A DNA stretch of 47,743 nt, taken from the NCBI GenBank assembly GCA_028700095.1, contig JAQVTJ010000001.1, positions 1 to 47,743 of the forward strand, written 5' to 3'. Within the stretch, counting starts at the first letter, position 1. Each line of letters opens with the position of its first letter. Below, piece by piece: positions 34,777 to 43,998 of the stretch. Origin of the DNA: Methanobacterium sp. (lineage in GTDB: Archaea > Methanobacteriota > Methanobacteria > Methanobacteriales > Methanobacteriaceae). The notes beneath the pieces are model-generated. The model had not been told where the DNA came from. It saw only the letters and a program-made list of their open reading frames with translations, and searched no databases. The position numbers and the translations under genes are program-made.

Positions 34777-35138
34777 TTATGCCAAGTAAGACCTACAAAC
34801 TATTATCTAGTGTTTGCAATAATTTAAAACATAGCACACCAAGATGTATTCTTAAGGTTGACATTTATCCTATATAAAGGTTGTGGAAAATAATTTATCC
34901 TATATAAAAAATATATTCCAAAAAAAAATGTTTTCATAAATTATAAATATCTACCAAATATATTAGTTTAAATCCTATTTACATCTAAATTTATAGAAAA
35001 AAATCTATATAAAATATTATTTAATATATTTTCATGGATTTAATCTTCAATTCTAGGAATAATATAATTGAATAACTTAATTTATCTAAAAAAAAATATA
35101 ATACCTTAATTAATATAACACTATTTTTTTAGGTTATA
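34777..35138. other. AT-rich spacer upstream of the tRNA cluster and radical SAM gene
   Basis: Divergent spacer of about 360 bases. It contains the probable tRNA promoter at its left end and a short direct repeat of TTTATCCTATATAAA-type sequence at about 34864-34877 and 34892-34908. No gene is seen. Confidence 0.45.
34821..34830 (-). promoter_or_regulatory. TATA-like element for the tRNA cluster
   Basis: On the minus strand GTTTTAAATT lies 45-54 bases upstream of the tRNA-Asn 5' end, a normal place for an archaeal tRNA promoter with a short leader. Confidence 0.4.
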
Positions 35139-36152
35139 ATGGTAAAAACAATGAATCTTATCAACAAGATCAAAAATTATCAGACACTTGAACTTCTTCA
35201 AGAAGCAAATAAAATCACACTTACAGAACATGGGAAACAAATCACATTGGAAAGAGCAATTTTCCTTTCATGGTGGTGTGATAAAGGGGATTGTAAATTT
35301 TGTTATATGTCATCACAGAAGCCTAAAATTAAAGAACCACAAAAAGCACGGAGAAAAATTGAATCCATATTTGCAGAGGCAGAAATCACAAGAAGAATGG
35401 GATGGAACATTGAATTTCTTTCAGGAGGATATGGTTCATTTAAAACACTTGAAATAAAAAATATTGCCGAAAAAATATTATCAATAACTGGAAAACCAGT
35501 TTGGTTAAATCTTGGAATAACCAAAGAACTGGGAATATATGGTGATGAAATAGCAGGAATAACAGGAGCAGTTGAAATAGCAAATCCAGATCTTCATCAA
35601 AAAATCTGTCCTAGTAAATCATTAGAGGATATAATTGAAATGTTAGAATTAGCAGGTGAATTAGGGTTTAAAAAAGCAATTACAATAATATTGGGTTTAG
35701 GAGAAAAACCAGAAGATACAATTTATTTATGGAACATTATTAAAGAATTTGGAATTGATAGAGTTACATTTTATTCATTAAACCCACATAAAGACACTAT
35801 ATATGAAAATTCACCACAACCTGCATCCTTATATTATGCAAATGTAGTAGCTGCAACAAGAATAAAATTCCCACAATTAGAAATAGTAACAGGTACATGG
35901 ATAGATAATCTTGCCAATATAGGTCCTTTAATACTTGCAGGGGCAAATGGCCTAACAAAATTTCCATTATTCAAGATGTATGGAACTCGATATGGTAAAA
36001 GAGTTGAACAAGAAGTTCAATGGACAGGAAGAGATCTTCAAGGAAGCTTTACAGATCTTGAAATATTACAAAAATCCAATATACAATATCCAGATCTCGA
36101 ACCATTTATAAAAAGATATATAAATAGTATAACAAAAAATCTGAAAAAATAA
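35139..36152 (+). CDS. Radical SAM protein, biotin synthase-like fold
   Basis: A 337-residue radical SAM enzyme. The cluster motif is WWCDKGDCKFCYM (CxxxxCxxC, residues 47-55), slightly longer than the classical CxxxCxxC. Later elements (FLSGGYGSFKTLEI; INLDLH-like NPDLHQKICPS; TIILGLGEKPEDT) fit the BioB/ThiH-like subgroup. The CxxxxCxxC spacing is notable and should be checked, since it resembles the variant form in HmdB-type proteins. The substrate is unknown. It is followed by gatB after a 224-base spacer, so it is probably monocistronic. Confidence 0.75.
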   Translation: MVKTMNLINKIKNYQTLELLQEANKITLTEHGKQITLERAIFLSWWCDKGDCKFCYMSSQKPKIKEPQKARRKIESIFAEAEITRRMGWNIEFLSGGYGSFKTLEIKNIAEKILSITGKPVWLNLGITKELGIYGDEIAGITGAVEIANPDLHQKICPSKSLEDIIEMLELAGELGFKKAITIILGLGEKPEDTIYLWNIIKEFGIDRVTFYSLNPHKDTIYENSPQPASLYYANVVAATRIKFPQLEIVTGTWIDNLANIGPLILAGANGLTKFPLFKMYGTRYGKRVEQEVQWTGRDLQGSFTDLEILQKSNIQYPDLEPFIKRYINSITKNLKK

Positions 36153-36376
36153 TTTATAATAAAACTAGATTAAAACTCCATTATAAAATAATGATTATAT
36201 AAATGGAAATTATAACTTAAACTATATTATGAAGATCAAAAACCATTTTTAATTAATTAAAAAATCCAATAAAATTATTTTATAGATAATACTAGTATAA
36301 ATCTATAATATTTTATAATTCCAAAATTTAATATAATTTAATATACATTCACTACACTGGAGGAATAACTATTAAA

Positions 36377-37732
36377 ATGAAATGCGGACTGGAAATACAT
36401 GTTCAGCTTGAAACAGATTCAAAATTATTCTGTACATGTCATACCAATTATAAGGATGCTCCTACCAATACAAATATTTGTCCTGTATGTTTAAATCAAC
36501 CTGGAGCAAAACCATACCCCCCAAATAAAGCAGCTCTTGATGGTGCTATTAAGATTGCTTTAATGTTAGGTTGTGAAATATCACCTGAGGTAACCTATTT
36601 CCAGCGTAAACACTATGATTATCCTGATCTGTCATCTGGATATCAAAGAACATCAATTCCTATAGGTGATAAAGGAGAACTGAACGGAGTAAGAATTTAT
36701 GATGTTCATATTGAAGAAGATCCAGGGCAATACAAACCTGATCTTGGAATTGTTGATTTCAATAGATCAGGAATACCTCTAATAGAAATAGTTACAGAAC
36801 CCGATATGAAATCTCCTGATGAAGCTCGTAAATTCTTAAGAGAATTAATAAGAGTATTAGAATACAGTGGAAGTGCACGTGGTGAAGGAACAATGCGTGC
36901 TGATGTAAATATTTCCATTGAAGGTGGAAAAAGGGCTGAAATAAAGAATATCAATTCAATAAAAGGAGCATATAAAGCATTACAATTTGAAATGGTACGC
37001 CAGAAAAACTTACTTAAAAGAGGAATTGAGATAAAACAGGAAACAAGGGCATTTTTAGAATCCCAAATGATCACGGTTCCAATGCGTCTTAAAGAACAAG
37101 CAGAAGATTATAGATACATACCAGATCCAGATCTTCCACCAATGCTTGCTGAAAAAGATAGAATAGAAGCAATCCGGGAGAAAATGCCTGAACCATCACA
37201 TATAAAGACAGATAGATTTGTACAGGAATATGGGATTAATAAAGATAATGCAAAAGTACTTACATCTGAATTAGAGCTTGCAGATGCATTTGAAGAAGTT
37301 GTAAAGACTATATATCCGGAATTTGCTGCTCTTTGGATGAGGGATGAACTTAAACGAGTGATTTATTATAATAAAATGAACTTCAAGGAAAGTGAAATAA
37401 CACCTGCACAAATAGTGGATCTACTACAATTGCTTCAAAATAATAAGATCACAGCTAAAGCAGGTAAAAGGATCATGGAAAAACTTCCTAAAAATCATGA
37501 AATGCCCTCTATGATCGCTGAAAAATTAGGATTAACAGGTGTTGTTAATGAAGATGTTGTTCTAGATGCAGTGAAAAAAGTGGTAAATAAAAATCCTGAA
37601 GCAGTTTCAGATTATTATGAAGGAAAGAAAAATGCTATGAACTTTCTTATAGGCCAAGTTATGAGGATAACAAGAGGAAAAGCAGATCCTGGTAAAACCC
37701 ATAAACTTTTAGAGACAGAACTTAAGAAATAA
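36377..37732 (+). CDS. gatB: Asp-tRNA(Asn)/Glu-tRNA(Gln) amidotransferase subunit B
   Basis: Subunit of the tRNA-dependent amidotransferase that makes Asn-tRNA (and in bacteria Gln-tRNA) from mischarged tRNA. The start KCGLEIHVQLETDSKLFC and the motifs HYDYPDLSSGYQ, EEDPGQY and GEGTMRADVNIS are diagnostic. 451 residues. A GGAGG site lies 13 bases upstream, a longer spacing than usual, so the start may be slightly different. gatA and gatC are not in the window. Confidence 0.94.
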   Translation: MKCGLEIHVQLETDSKLFCTCHTNYKDAPTNTNICPVCLNQPGAKPYPPNKAALDGAIKIALMLGCEISPEVTYFQRKHYDYPDLSSGYQRTSIPIGDKGELNGVRIYDVHIEEDPGQYKPDLGIVDFNRSGIPLIEIVTEPDMKSPDEARKFLRELIRVLEYSGSARGEGTMRADVNISIEGGKRAEIKNINSIKGAYKALQFEMVRQKNLLKRGIEIKQETRAFLESQMITVPMRLKEQAEDYRYIPDPDLPPMLAEKDRIEAIREKMPEPSHIKTDRFVQEYGINKDNAKVLTSELELADAFEEVVKTIYPEFAALWMRDELKRVIYYNKMNFKESEITPAQIVDLLQLLQNNKITAKAGKRIMEKLPKNHEMPSMIAEKLGLTGVVNEDVVLDAVKKVVNKNPEAVSDYYEGKKNAMNFLIGQVMRITRGKADPGKTHKLLETELKK

Positions 37733-37888
37733 TTTATAATATTTTTTCATAGAAAATATATTAAAAGAATTATAATTCGATAAATTCTTTAACAAATAGA
37801 ATAAAATAAATATAATAGATAAAAAAAAAGTTTTAAAAAAGGGATAACTACTTTAAAATTAGATTTTCTGGGAAAGGTCCCATATCCA

Positions 37889-38116
37889 ATGGCAAGAAAT
37901 ATTATTAATATGATTCTATGGCATCCTGGATTGGATATAAACGAAACAATAATAACATATATACATCGAGGTGTTGTAGGTAATATTAAACAGATCAATG
38001 GAAATTCCATTGATAGAATTGAAAGAGGATTTTTAATATTAGTGGAAGGAACACAAATTCCCTATCATAGAATAGTAAAAATTGAAAATAAAAATAAAAT
38101 ATTATATAAAAAATAA
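37889..38116 (+). CDS. DUF504 / UPF0248 family protein
   Basis: A 75-residue small protein matching DUF504: INMILWHPGLDINETIITYIHRG and IPYHRIVKIE. Members are predicted RNA-binding or regulatory. The frame is open further upstream (an ITTLKLDFLGKVPYP-like lead from about 37846, after AAAGGG) but no normal start codon is there, so ATG 37889 is used. 26 bases before the CBS-ParB gene, and likely in one transcript with it and hisE. Confidence 0.75.
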   Translation: MARNIINMILWHPGLDINETIITYIHRGVVGNIKQINGNSIDRIERGFLILVEGTQIPYHRIVKIENKNKILYKK

Positions 38117-38142
38117 TTCTAAATATTTATAGGAGATTTTTA

Positions 38143-38937
38143 ATGACAAGCTCAGCTCTTGTGAAAGATTATATGACTAAAGAAGTTATAACAGTAACTC
38201 CTGAAACTCCTAATGAGGAAGTAATAAAACTTATGAAGGGAACTGGACATGATGGATTTCCAGTTAGAACCAATGGTGAAGTTATAGGAATGGTAACAGC
38301 ATTTGACCTTCTCCTTAAAGAATGGTTACCCTATGTTAAAGATATAATGTCAACAGATATTGTTGTAGCGGATCATGAAATGCAAATAAATGATGCTGCA
38401 AGAGTAATGTTTAGATTGGGAATATCTAGACTCCCAGTAATTAATAAAGAGTCTAAATTGGTGGGAATCCTAACAAATACAGATATTGTACGTTCACATA
38501 TAGAAAGATCCACACCTGTAAAAGTGGATTATTTCAAAAAAACCCTGGAACAACTTTATGAAATAAAAACCAAAGCTGTGAGAAAAAAAGTTCCAATTAA
38601 TAATTTAAGACCTACACAAGATAAAATATTTGCTGATGAACTCCAGGGAAGAGCTTATGAAATTAGAAGAGGTCTTGCAGAACCAACAATAATTGCCCAA
38701 TCTGGAGATAGATATATATTAGTAGATGGTCATCATAGAACAGCAGCAGCACGTAAACTTGGATGTAAAGAAATAGATTCCTATGTAATTATATTAGATA
38801 AAGATATTCGTCTTGGACTTGAAAAAACAGCAGATAAAAGTGGAATATTCTCTTTTAATGATGTGAAAGTTATAGATGATGCACAACATCCTCTTATTGC
38901 AATTACCAGCAGTCTTCGAAAGGAAGCTAGAAAATGA
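38143..38937 (+). CDS. CBS-ParB fusion protein
   Basis: Two CBS domains (VKDYMTKEVITVTP, then VKDIMSTDIVVADH) followed by a ParB/Srx-like domain (PTQDKIFADELQGRAYEIRRGL, then DGHHRTAAARKLGC). The family exists in Methanobacteriales; the ParB part resembles Noc/ParB nucleases or CTPases, so the protein could be a nucleotide-sensing DNA-related factor. The exact role is unknown. AGGAGA precedes the ATG; the stop overlaps hisE by four bases (ATGA). Confidence 0.82.
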   Translation: MTSSALVKDYMTKEVITVTPETPNEEVIKLMKGTGHDGFPVRTNGEVIGMVTAFDLLLKEWLPYVKDIMSTDIVVADHEMQINDAARVMFRLGISRLPVINKESKLVGILTNTDIVRSHIERSTPVKVDYFKKTLEQLYEIKTKAVRKKVPINNLRPTQDKIFADELQGRAYEIRRGLAEPTIIAQSGDRYILVDGHHRTAAARKLGCKEIDSYVIILDKDIRLGLEKTADKSGIFSFNDVKVIDDAQHPLIAITSSLRKEARK

Positions 38938-39230
38938 ATAATAATAAAGACACAATAATCAGAGAAGTTTATAGTGTTTTAGAAAAAAGACGTGACCAAC
39001 CAGTTGACTCCTATACCTCTAATATTATGAGAGATAGTGATAAATCTGCAGAGGATAAAATATTAGAGAAAATAGGTGAAGAATCTGCAGAACTGATAAT
39101 TGCATCAAAAAATAATGAAAACCTGGTTTATGAAGCAACTGATCTAATTTTCTATACATTACTCCTTTTAGTATATAAAGGAGTTGATATTAATGATTTA
39201 TACTTAGAATTTGAAAGAAGAAGGGATTAG
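38934..39230 (+). CDS. hisE: Phosphoribosyl-ATP pyrophosphohydrolase
   Basis: Second step of histidine synthesis: hydrolyses PR-ATP to PR-AMP. The MazG-like motif is present (KIGEESAELIIASKN and YEATDLIFYTLLLL). 98 residues is normal for a stand-alone archaeal HisE. Overlaps the CBS-ParB gene by four bases. An oligo-T tract follows. Confidence 0.92.
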   Translation: MNNNKDTIIREVYSVLEKRRDQPVDSYTSNIMRDSDKSAEDKILEKIGEESAELIIASKNNENLVYEATDLIFYTLLLLVYKGVDINDLYLEFERRRD

Positions 39231-39247
39231 ATAAAAAAGAAATTTCC

Positions 39248-39256
39248 TTTTTTTTT
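39248..39256 (+). terminator. oligo-T terminator after hisE
   Basis: Nine T residues, 17 bases after the hisE stop, before the aldo-keto reductase gene. No hairpin. Confidence 0.5.
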
Positions 39257-39289
39257 AAATGTAAATAATTTGTTTTTAGGGGAAATTCC

Positions 39290-40423
39290 ATGCTATACCG
39301 TGATCTTGGATTAACAGGAGAAAAAATATCTATATTAGGTTATGGTTGTATGCGTCTGCCAGTTAAAAATGGACAGTATAATAATGTGGATATTGATAAA
39401 GCAATTTATTTAATACGTAAAGCCATAGATAATGGTGTTAATTATATTGATACTGCTTATCCTTATCATAATGGTCAAAGTGAAACTGTAGTTGCAGAGG
39501 CTCTTAAAAATGGTTATAGAGATAAGGTTTTTATTTCTGATAAATTACCTTCATGGCTAATCCAAAAAAGGGAGGATATGGACTTTTATCTTCAAGAACA
39601 GCTTAAAAGGCTTCAAACAGAACAAATTGATTTTTATTTACTCCACTCTATTAAGGAAGATTATTGGTCAAAACTTGTATCTTTAGGGGTTTTAGAATTT
39701 TTAGATGAAGCTATATCAGATGGAAGAATAAAATATACTGGTTTTTCATTTCATGGGGAATTAGAACTATTTTTTGATGTTATTGACTCTTATAATTGGG
39801 ATGTATGTCAAATACAATACAATATTGTTGATGAAAATTATCAAGCTGGAATAGAAGGAATAAAATATGCCTCTAGCAAAGGTATAGGTGTGGTAATAAT
39901 GGAACCATTAAGGGGAGGAACACTTGTAAAATCAGTACCTGCCGAAGTTCAACATGTATGGAATGAATCACCTATTAAAAGAAGTCCTGTTGAATGGGCT
40001 TTAAAATATCTTTGGGATAAAGAAGAAATAGATATAGTTTTAAGCGGTATGAGTAATAATAATGATCTTGAGGAGAATTTGAAGATTGCTGAAGAAGGTT
40101 ATATTAATTCACTTACATCTGATGATAAGGATATTATCAGAGAAGTTCGATCAGTTTATAGGTTTAGAAAACAGGTTGATTGTACACAATGTGGTTATTG
40201 TATGCCATGTCCAGAGGGTGTGAATATACCTGGAAATTTTCTTCAACTGAATAATTCATATATGTTTCAAGATATTGAAAATACTAAAATGGATTATTAT
40301 ATGTTATTAAAAGATAAGGAAAGATCATCAAAATGTAATAAATGCGGGGAATGTGAAAAATTATGCCCCCAAATGATCCCCATCCAAAATACTTTGGAAA
40401 TTGTTCGTAAAACTTTTGAATAA
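39290..40423 (+). CDS. Aldo-keto reductase with C-terminal [4Fe-4S] domain
   Basis: A 377-residue fusion. The N-terminal 270 residues form an AKR barrel (GYGCMRLPV; IDTAYPYHNGQSE with catalytic Tyr; LLHSIKED). The C-terminus carries two cysteine clusters: CTQCGYCMPCPEGV and CNKCGECEKLCPQ, of the kind seen in ferredoxin-dependent anaerobic AKRs. Possible role: NADPH/ferredoxin-linked carbonyl reduction. RBS AGGGGAAATTCC precedes the ATG. Confidence 0.87.
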   Translation: MLYRDLGLTGEKISILGYGCMRLPVKNGQYNNVDIDKAIYLIRKAIDNGVNYIDTAYPYHNGQSETVVAEALKNGYRDKVFISDKLPSWLIQKREDMDFYLQEQLKRLQTEQIDFYLLHSIKEDYWSKLVSLGVLEFLDEAISDGRIKYTGFSFHGELELFFDVIDSYNWDVCQIQYNIVDENYQAGIEGIKYASSKGIGVVIMEPLRGGTLVKSVPAEVQHVWNESPIKRSPVEWALKYLWDKEEIDIVLSGMSNNNDLEENLKIAEEGYINSLTSDDKDIIREVRSVYRFRKQVDCTQCGYCMPCPEGVNIPGNFLQLNNSYMFQDIENTKMDYYMLLKDKERSSKCNKCGECEKLCPQMIPIQNTLEIVRKTFE

Positions 40424-40437
40424 AAATTTATATAATA

Positions 40438-40992
40438 CTATTTTGGATTTTTTATTTCATCCATAAATCTGTCTCTTATTTCAACAGGTTCCATTGGAAT
40501 AACAGGCACATTTGCATTTCCTTTTTTAACTTTAAAATGGACAAATATTGGTCCTTCTGATTTTAAAACTTTTTTAAAATTTATTTCCTCACTATTTTTA
40601 AAGAAAAATATGGTTTTAAATCCTATAGATTTTGCAACTTTCCCAAGATCAACTGTTGATGCATAGGTACATTGAGATCCTGTTGAACCATAACATTCAT
40701 TGTCTAAAACAATTAATATTAAATTTTCCGGGTTTTGATTGAATATAGTAACTAAACTTCCTAGATTCATTAGAATTGATCCATCCCCATCAAAAACCAC
40801 TACTTTTCTGGTGGTTGACATAGCTAGACCCAGTCCAATGGAAGATGCTAATCCCATAGAACCTAACATATAAAAATGTGTTGATAAATCTTTAACATGG
40901 AATAATTCCCTTGAAGGAAATCCAATATTACATATAACTAGTTGTTTGGTTAATTGAGATGAAATTTTTTTGATGGCTTTTATTCTTTCCAT
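40438..40992 (-). CDS. comE: Sulfopyruvate decarboxylase, beta subunit
   Basis: TPP-binding half of the enzyme that converts sulfopyruvate to sulfoacetaldehyde in coenzyme M synthesis. The TPP motif GDGSILMNLGSL...LDNECYGSTGSQ is present (residues about 70-110). 184 residues, standard for a split enzyme. It follows comD with an eight-base gap and a GGTAGTG-like site. Coenzyme M is the methyl carrier of methanogenesis. Confidence 0.9.
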   Translation of the reverse strand: MERIKAIKKISSQLTKQLVICNIGFPSRELFHVKDLSTHFYMLGSMGLASSIGLGLAMSTTRKVVVFDGDGSILMNLGSLVTIFNQNPENLILIVLDNECYGSTGSQCTYASTVDLGKVAKSIGFKTIFFFKNSEEINFKKVLKSEGPIFVHFKVKKGNANVPVIPMEPVEIRDRFMDEIKNPK

Positions 40993-41000
40993 TTTTCACA

Positions 41001-41492
41001 CTACCAGAATTTAATATCCAAAAGTATAGCTACAGGTGTGCCTTTTGTTTTAGCTATTTGCCAAGTTTTTGGGATAATATTTAAAGCATCATCAGGATTT
41101 TTAGGATTGAAATATGGAATTGTAAGAGCATCTAAAACTTTGGGTGTTGCTTTTCCCATTGGAATTTGAGCACTCATAAACTCTCCTTCAGTACCTCTAT
41201 GGCTTACTATTATCATAACAGGTAATTTGTATAGTTCAAATAATGAAGCAAGTACATTTACAGAATTACCCAGCCCAGAATTTTGCATGAGCATTGCTGG
41301 AGATTTACCTCCCATAAATGCACCTGCACAAATTCCAAATCCTTCTTCTTCCCTTGTAACTGGTATATGTATTATTTCTTTATCTGAATCTACTATTTCC
41401 ATTATTTTACCTAAATTTACACATGGTAATGATACTACAAAGTCTATTCCAGATTTTTTTAGTGCATTATAAATTGCTTCACTACTATCCAA
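41001..41492 (-). CDS. comD: Sulfopyruvate decarboxylase, alpha subunit
   Basis: Pyrimidine-binding half of the TPP enzyme: conserved Glu in TREEEGFGICAGAFMGGK (residues about 45-65), MLMQNSGLGNSVN and LPVMIIVSHRG. Starts best at TTG 41492 with AGGTG ahead; the frame's GTG at 41501 is part of that site. Forms the complex with ComE downstream. Confidence 0.9.
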   Translation of the reverse strand: MDSSEAIYNALKKSGIDFVVSLPCVNLGKIMEIVDSDKEIIHIPVTREEEGFGICAGAFMGGKSPAMLMQNSGLGNSVNVLASLFELYKLPVMIIVSHRGTEGEFMSAQIPMGKATPKVLDALTIPYFNPKNPDDALNIIPKTWQIAKTKGTPVAILLDIKFW

Positions 41493-41711
41493 ATAAAACA
41501 CCTATTTTAAATTTTATAATTAATAATTCATATTATATTTTTATAAGTTTATGAATCTTAGTAAAAAAAAAGAAATATATTTTATATTTATCCTATTATT
41601 GTTATTTAATGAATAAATTAATAAAAAAAACTAAGGAGAATATAAAAAAAAGATAGATTTAAAATAAAAATTTTTTTGTATTTTTTTATTGGGAAGTGTA
41701 TTACTTTTGTT

Positions 41712-42740
41712 TTATTTATTTATGATAGAATTCAAATCAAAGGATACTTCCTTGGATATTGCTATGATCTGTTCCATAAGGGTTTTGTCAATTGTTATAC
41801 CATTTTTCTTATGATTTTTAATATTCCTAACTTCCATATCTCCAGGTATGAAAACATTTCCAGATCCTTTAACTTCATTTATGAATTCATCCACTTCTAA
41901 TTTAAATGTATCAAGATCAGAGAACTTTGAAGGATCTAAAGCCATAACAAGATCTCCTTTTGTACACATTTCTTCTGGATGGGCTGTTCCTGTAACTTGT
42001 TTACCAAATGCTGCCCTAACAAGTGGTCCTGCAAGAATTTCTATCATAAATGACAATGCATAACCTTTATGTGCTCCAAATGGTAATATTGAACCTTTAA
42101 GTGCAGCATCAGGGTCTATTGTGGGGTTTCCATCAATATCCAGAGCAACATTTTCAGGTATCATTTCTCCTTTACGTTGGGCTTCTAAGAGTTTTCCTCT
42201 TGCAGAAGCAGAAGTAGCCATATCTACTGATACATAATGTTTATTGGAAGGAATTCCTATTGCTATTGGATTTGTTCCAATAATTGGTTCTTTTCCACCG
42301 ATTGGTGCAACTGCAGGTTCTGTGTTTGCAATAACAATCCCTATCATATCTTCCATTATTGCCATGTCTGAATAATATCCTGCTACACCAAAATGGTTTG
42401 AATTATGCACACCTACAATACCAATACCTGTTTCTTTTGCTTTTTTCATTGCAAGTTCCATTGCAGTATATGTAACTACATGTCCAAATTGATGATTACC
42501 ATTTATAAGAGCCATTGAAACTGTTTCATTTTCAATGGTTATTTCTGCATTAGGATTGATGGTTTTGGCTTTTAGGCCTCGTATATATTGTGGGAATCTT
42601 CCAATACCATGGGATGAAAATCCTTTAAGATCAGCATCAACAGTTACATCGGCTACAATGCTTGCATCATCATCTGTAACATTTAATTTTTTTAAGATTT
42701 CTCTTATAATTGTTTTTTCCTGTTCTGCTGTTATGTTCAT
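41712..42740 (-). CDS. comC: L-sulfolactate dehydrogenase (MDH/LDH type 2 family)
   Basis: Oxidises sulfolactate to sulfopyruvate using NAD, the step before ComDE. Family features: GIGRFPQYIRGL, GNHQFGHVVTY, GVHNSNHFGVAGYYSDMA (catalytic His) and GTNPIAIGIPS. About 342 residues. GTG 42746 lies in an AAGGTG site, so ATG 42740 is the start. Separated from comD by a 210-base spacer. A malate dehydrogenase role is the alternative, but the neighbouring comDE favour comC. Confidence 0.82.
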   Translation of the reverse strand: MNITAEQEKTIIREILKKLNVTDDDASIVADVTVDADLKGFSSHGIGRFPQYIRGLKAKTINPNAEITIENETVSMALINGNHQFGHVVTYTAMELAMKKAKETGIGIVGVHNSNHFGVAGYYSDMAIMEDMIGIVIANTEPAVAPIGGKEPIIGTNPIAIGIPSNKHYVSVDMATSASARGKLLEAQRKGEMIPENVALDIDGNPTIDPDAALKGSILPFGAHKGYALSFMIEILAGPLVRAAFGKQVTGTAHPEEMCTKGDLVMALDPSKFSDLDTFKLEVDEFINEVKGSGNVFIPGDMEVRNIKNHKKNGITIDKTLMEQIIAISKEVSFDLNSIINK

Positions 42741-42761
42741 AAACACACCTTCTAACTTTAT

Positions 42762-43790
42762 TTATAATGTAATAATATTTTCTTTAAATGTTTTAATGGT
42801 GACTTTATTTCTAGAGTCATCTTTAACTTTACCAATTATATAGACATGATTATATTTTTTTAAAGTATTTATTGTCTTTTCTATATCTTGAGCTTTTACA
42901 ATTACAACAAAACCTATTCCCATGTTAAAAACATGGTACATTTCATTTATTGGAACTCCAAGCGAATGTATGGCCTTAAAAATAGCTTTAGGCTCAGGCA
43001 ATGCATTAATATCATAACTTATTCCATTTTTAAGTCTTTTAAGGTTTTTGAAGCCTCCACCAGTTATATGTGCAAGTCCATGGATTTCCACATTTGTTTT
43101 TAAAAGTTCCATTATGGGTTTTACATAGATAATAGTTGGTTTAAGTAATTCTTCACCTACTTGGACATTGGGATCAGTGGGAAGTTTATTATCTATATTA
43201 AAATTATTTTCTTGGAAGAAAACCTTCCTTGCAAGGCTTAGACCATTACTATGAATTCCACTGCTTTCAATTCCAATTAAAACATCACCCTCTGCAATAT
43301 TTTCACCAGTAATTATATTATTTACATCAACAATACCTATTCCTGTTCCTGCAAGGTCAAAATTTTTAACTATCTCTGGAAGACTGGCTGTTTCACCACC
43401 TACCATAGCTATCTTGGCTTGTTTACATCCTTCTTTTAGACTTTCACCTATTTGTTCTGCTATTTCAGGGTTGGGTTTTTCAACTGCAAGATAGTCAACC
43501 ATTGCTATGGGTTCTGCTCCTACACAGAGAATATCATTTACAACCATTGCAATACAATCTATTCCAATTGTATCATATTTTTCCATCATCTCAGCAACTA
43601 TTATTTTGCTTCCAACACCATCTGTGCTCATTGCTATAGCTTTATCTCCAAGTTTAACAAGGGCTGCGAAATGTCCTGAGTCTGTAATAATGTCTCTGTA
43701 ACTGAGGGTTTCATTCAGTTTTGATATTAATTTAGATACTGTGTTCTCTTCAAGACTGATGTCAACTCCTGATTCTGAATAGGTTACCAT
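42762..43790 (-). CDS. purM: Phosphoribosylformylglycinamidine cyclo-ligase
   Basis: AIR synthetase of purine synthesis, closing the imidazole ring. ATP-grasp-independent PurM fold: MSTDGVGSKIIVAEMM near residue 60, GVGAEPIAMVDYLAVEK-like region, GGETASLPEIV, GIESSGIHSNGLSLAR, and HITGGGFKNL near residue 245. About 342 residues. GGTGA before ATG 43790 selects that start over GTG 43799. comC follows 21 bases later. Confidence 0.93.
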   Translation of the reverse strand: MVTYSESGVDISLEENTVSKLISKLNETLSYRDIITDSGHFAALVKLGDKAIAMSTDGVGSKIIVAEMMEKYDTIGIDCIAMVVNDILCVGAEPIAMVDYLAVEKPNPEIAEQIGESLKEGCKQAKIAMVGGETASLPEIVKNFDLAGTGIGIVDVNNIITGENIAEGDVLIGIESSGIHSNGLSLARKVFFQENNFNIDNKLPTDPNVQVGEELLKPTIIYVKPIMELLKTNVEIHGLAHITGGGFKNLKRLKNGISYDINALPEPKAIFKAIHSLGVPINEMYHVFNMGIGFVVIVKAQDIEKTINTLKKYNHVYIIGKVKDDSRNKVTIKTFKENIITL

Positions 43791-43998
43791 TAAAATCACC
43801 TAAAAATTTTTTAAAATAATAAATGAATATTGTATTTTGACAGTTAATAAAAGTTCATATTCCTAGAAGATCCTCAGATATTATTTATATAATATTTTCC
43901 AATGGAAACTGATATCTATATTAATTTTAGACTGTTATATAATATTATTTTGATAAAATAAAAAAAAGGATATGGTTTTAAATTGATAAAACCATAGT

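Noticed and set aside
37789..38010. 73-residue minus-strand ORF
   Set aside because: Antisense shadow of the DUF504 gene, which has a recognised family.
41502..41711. Spacer between comC and comD
   Set aside because: A/T runs only; no gene, repeat or riboswitch structure recognised.
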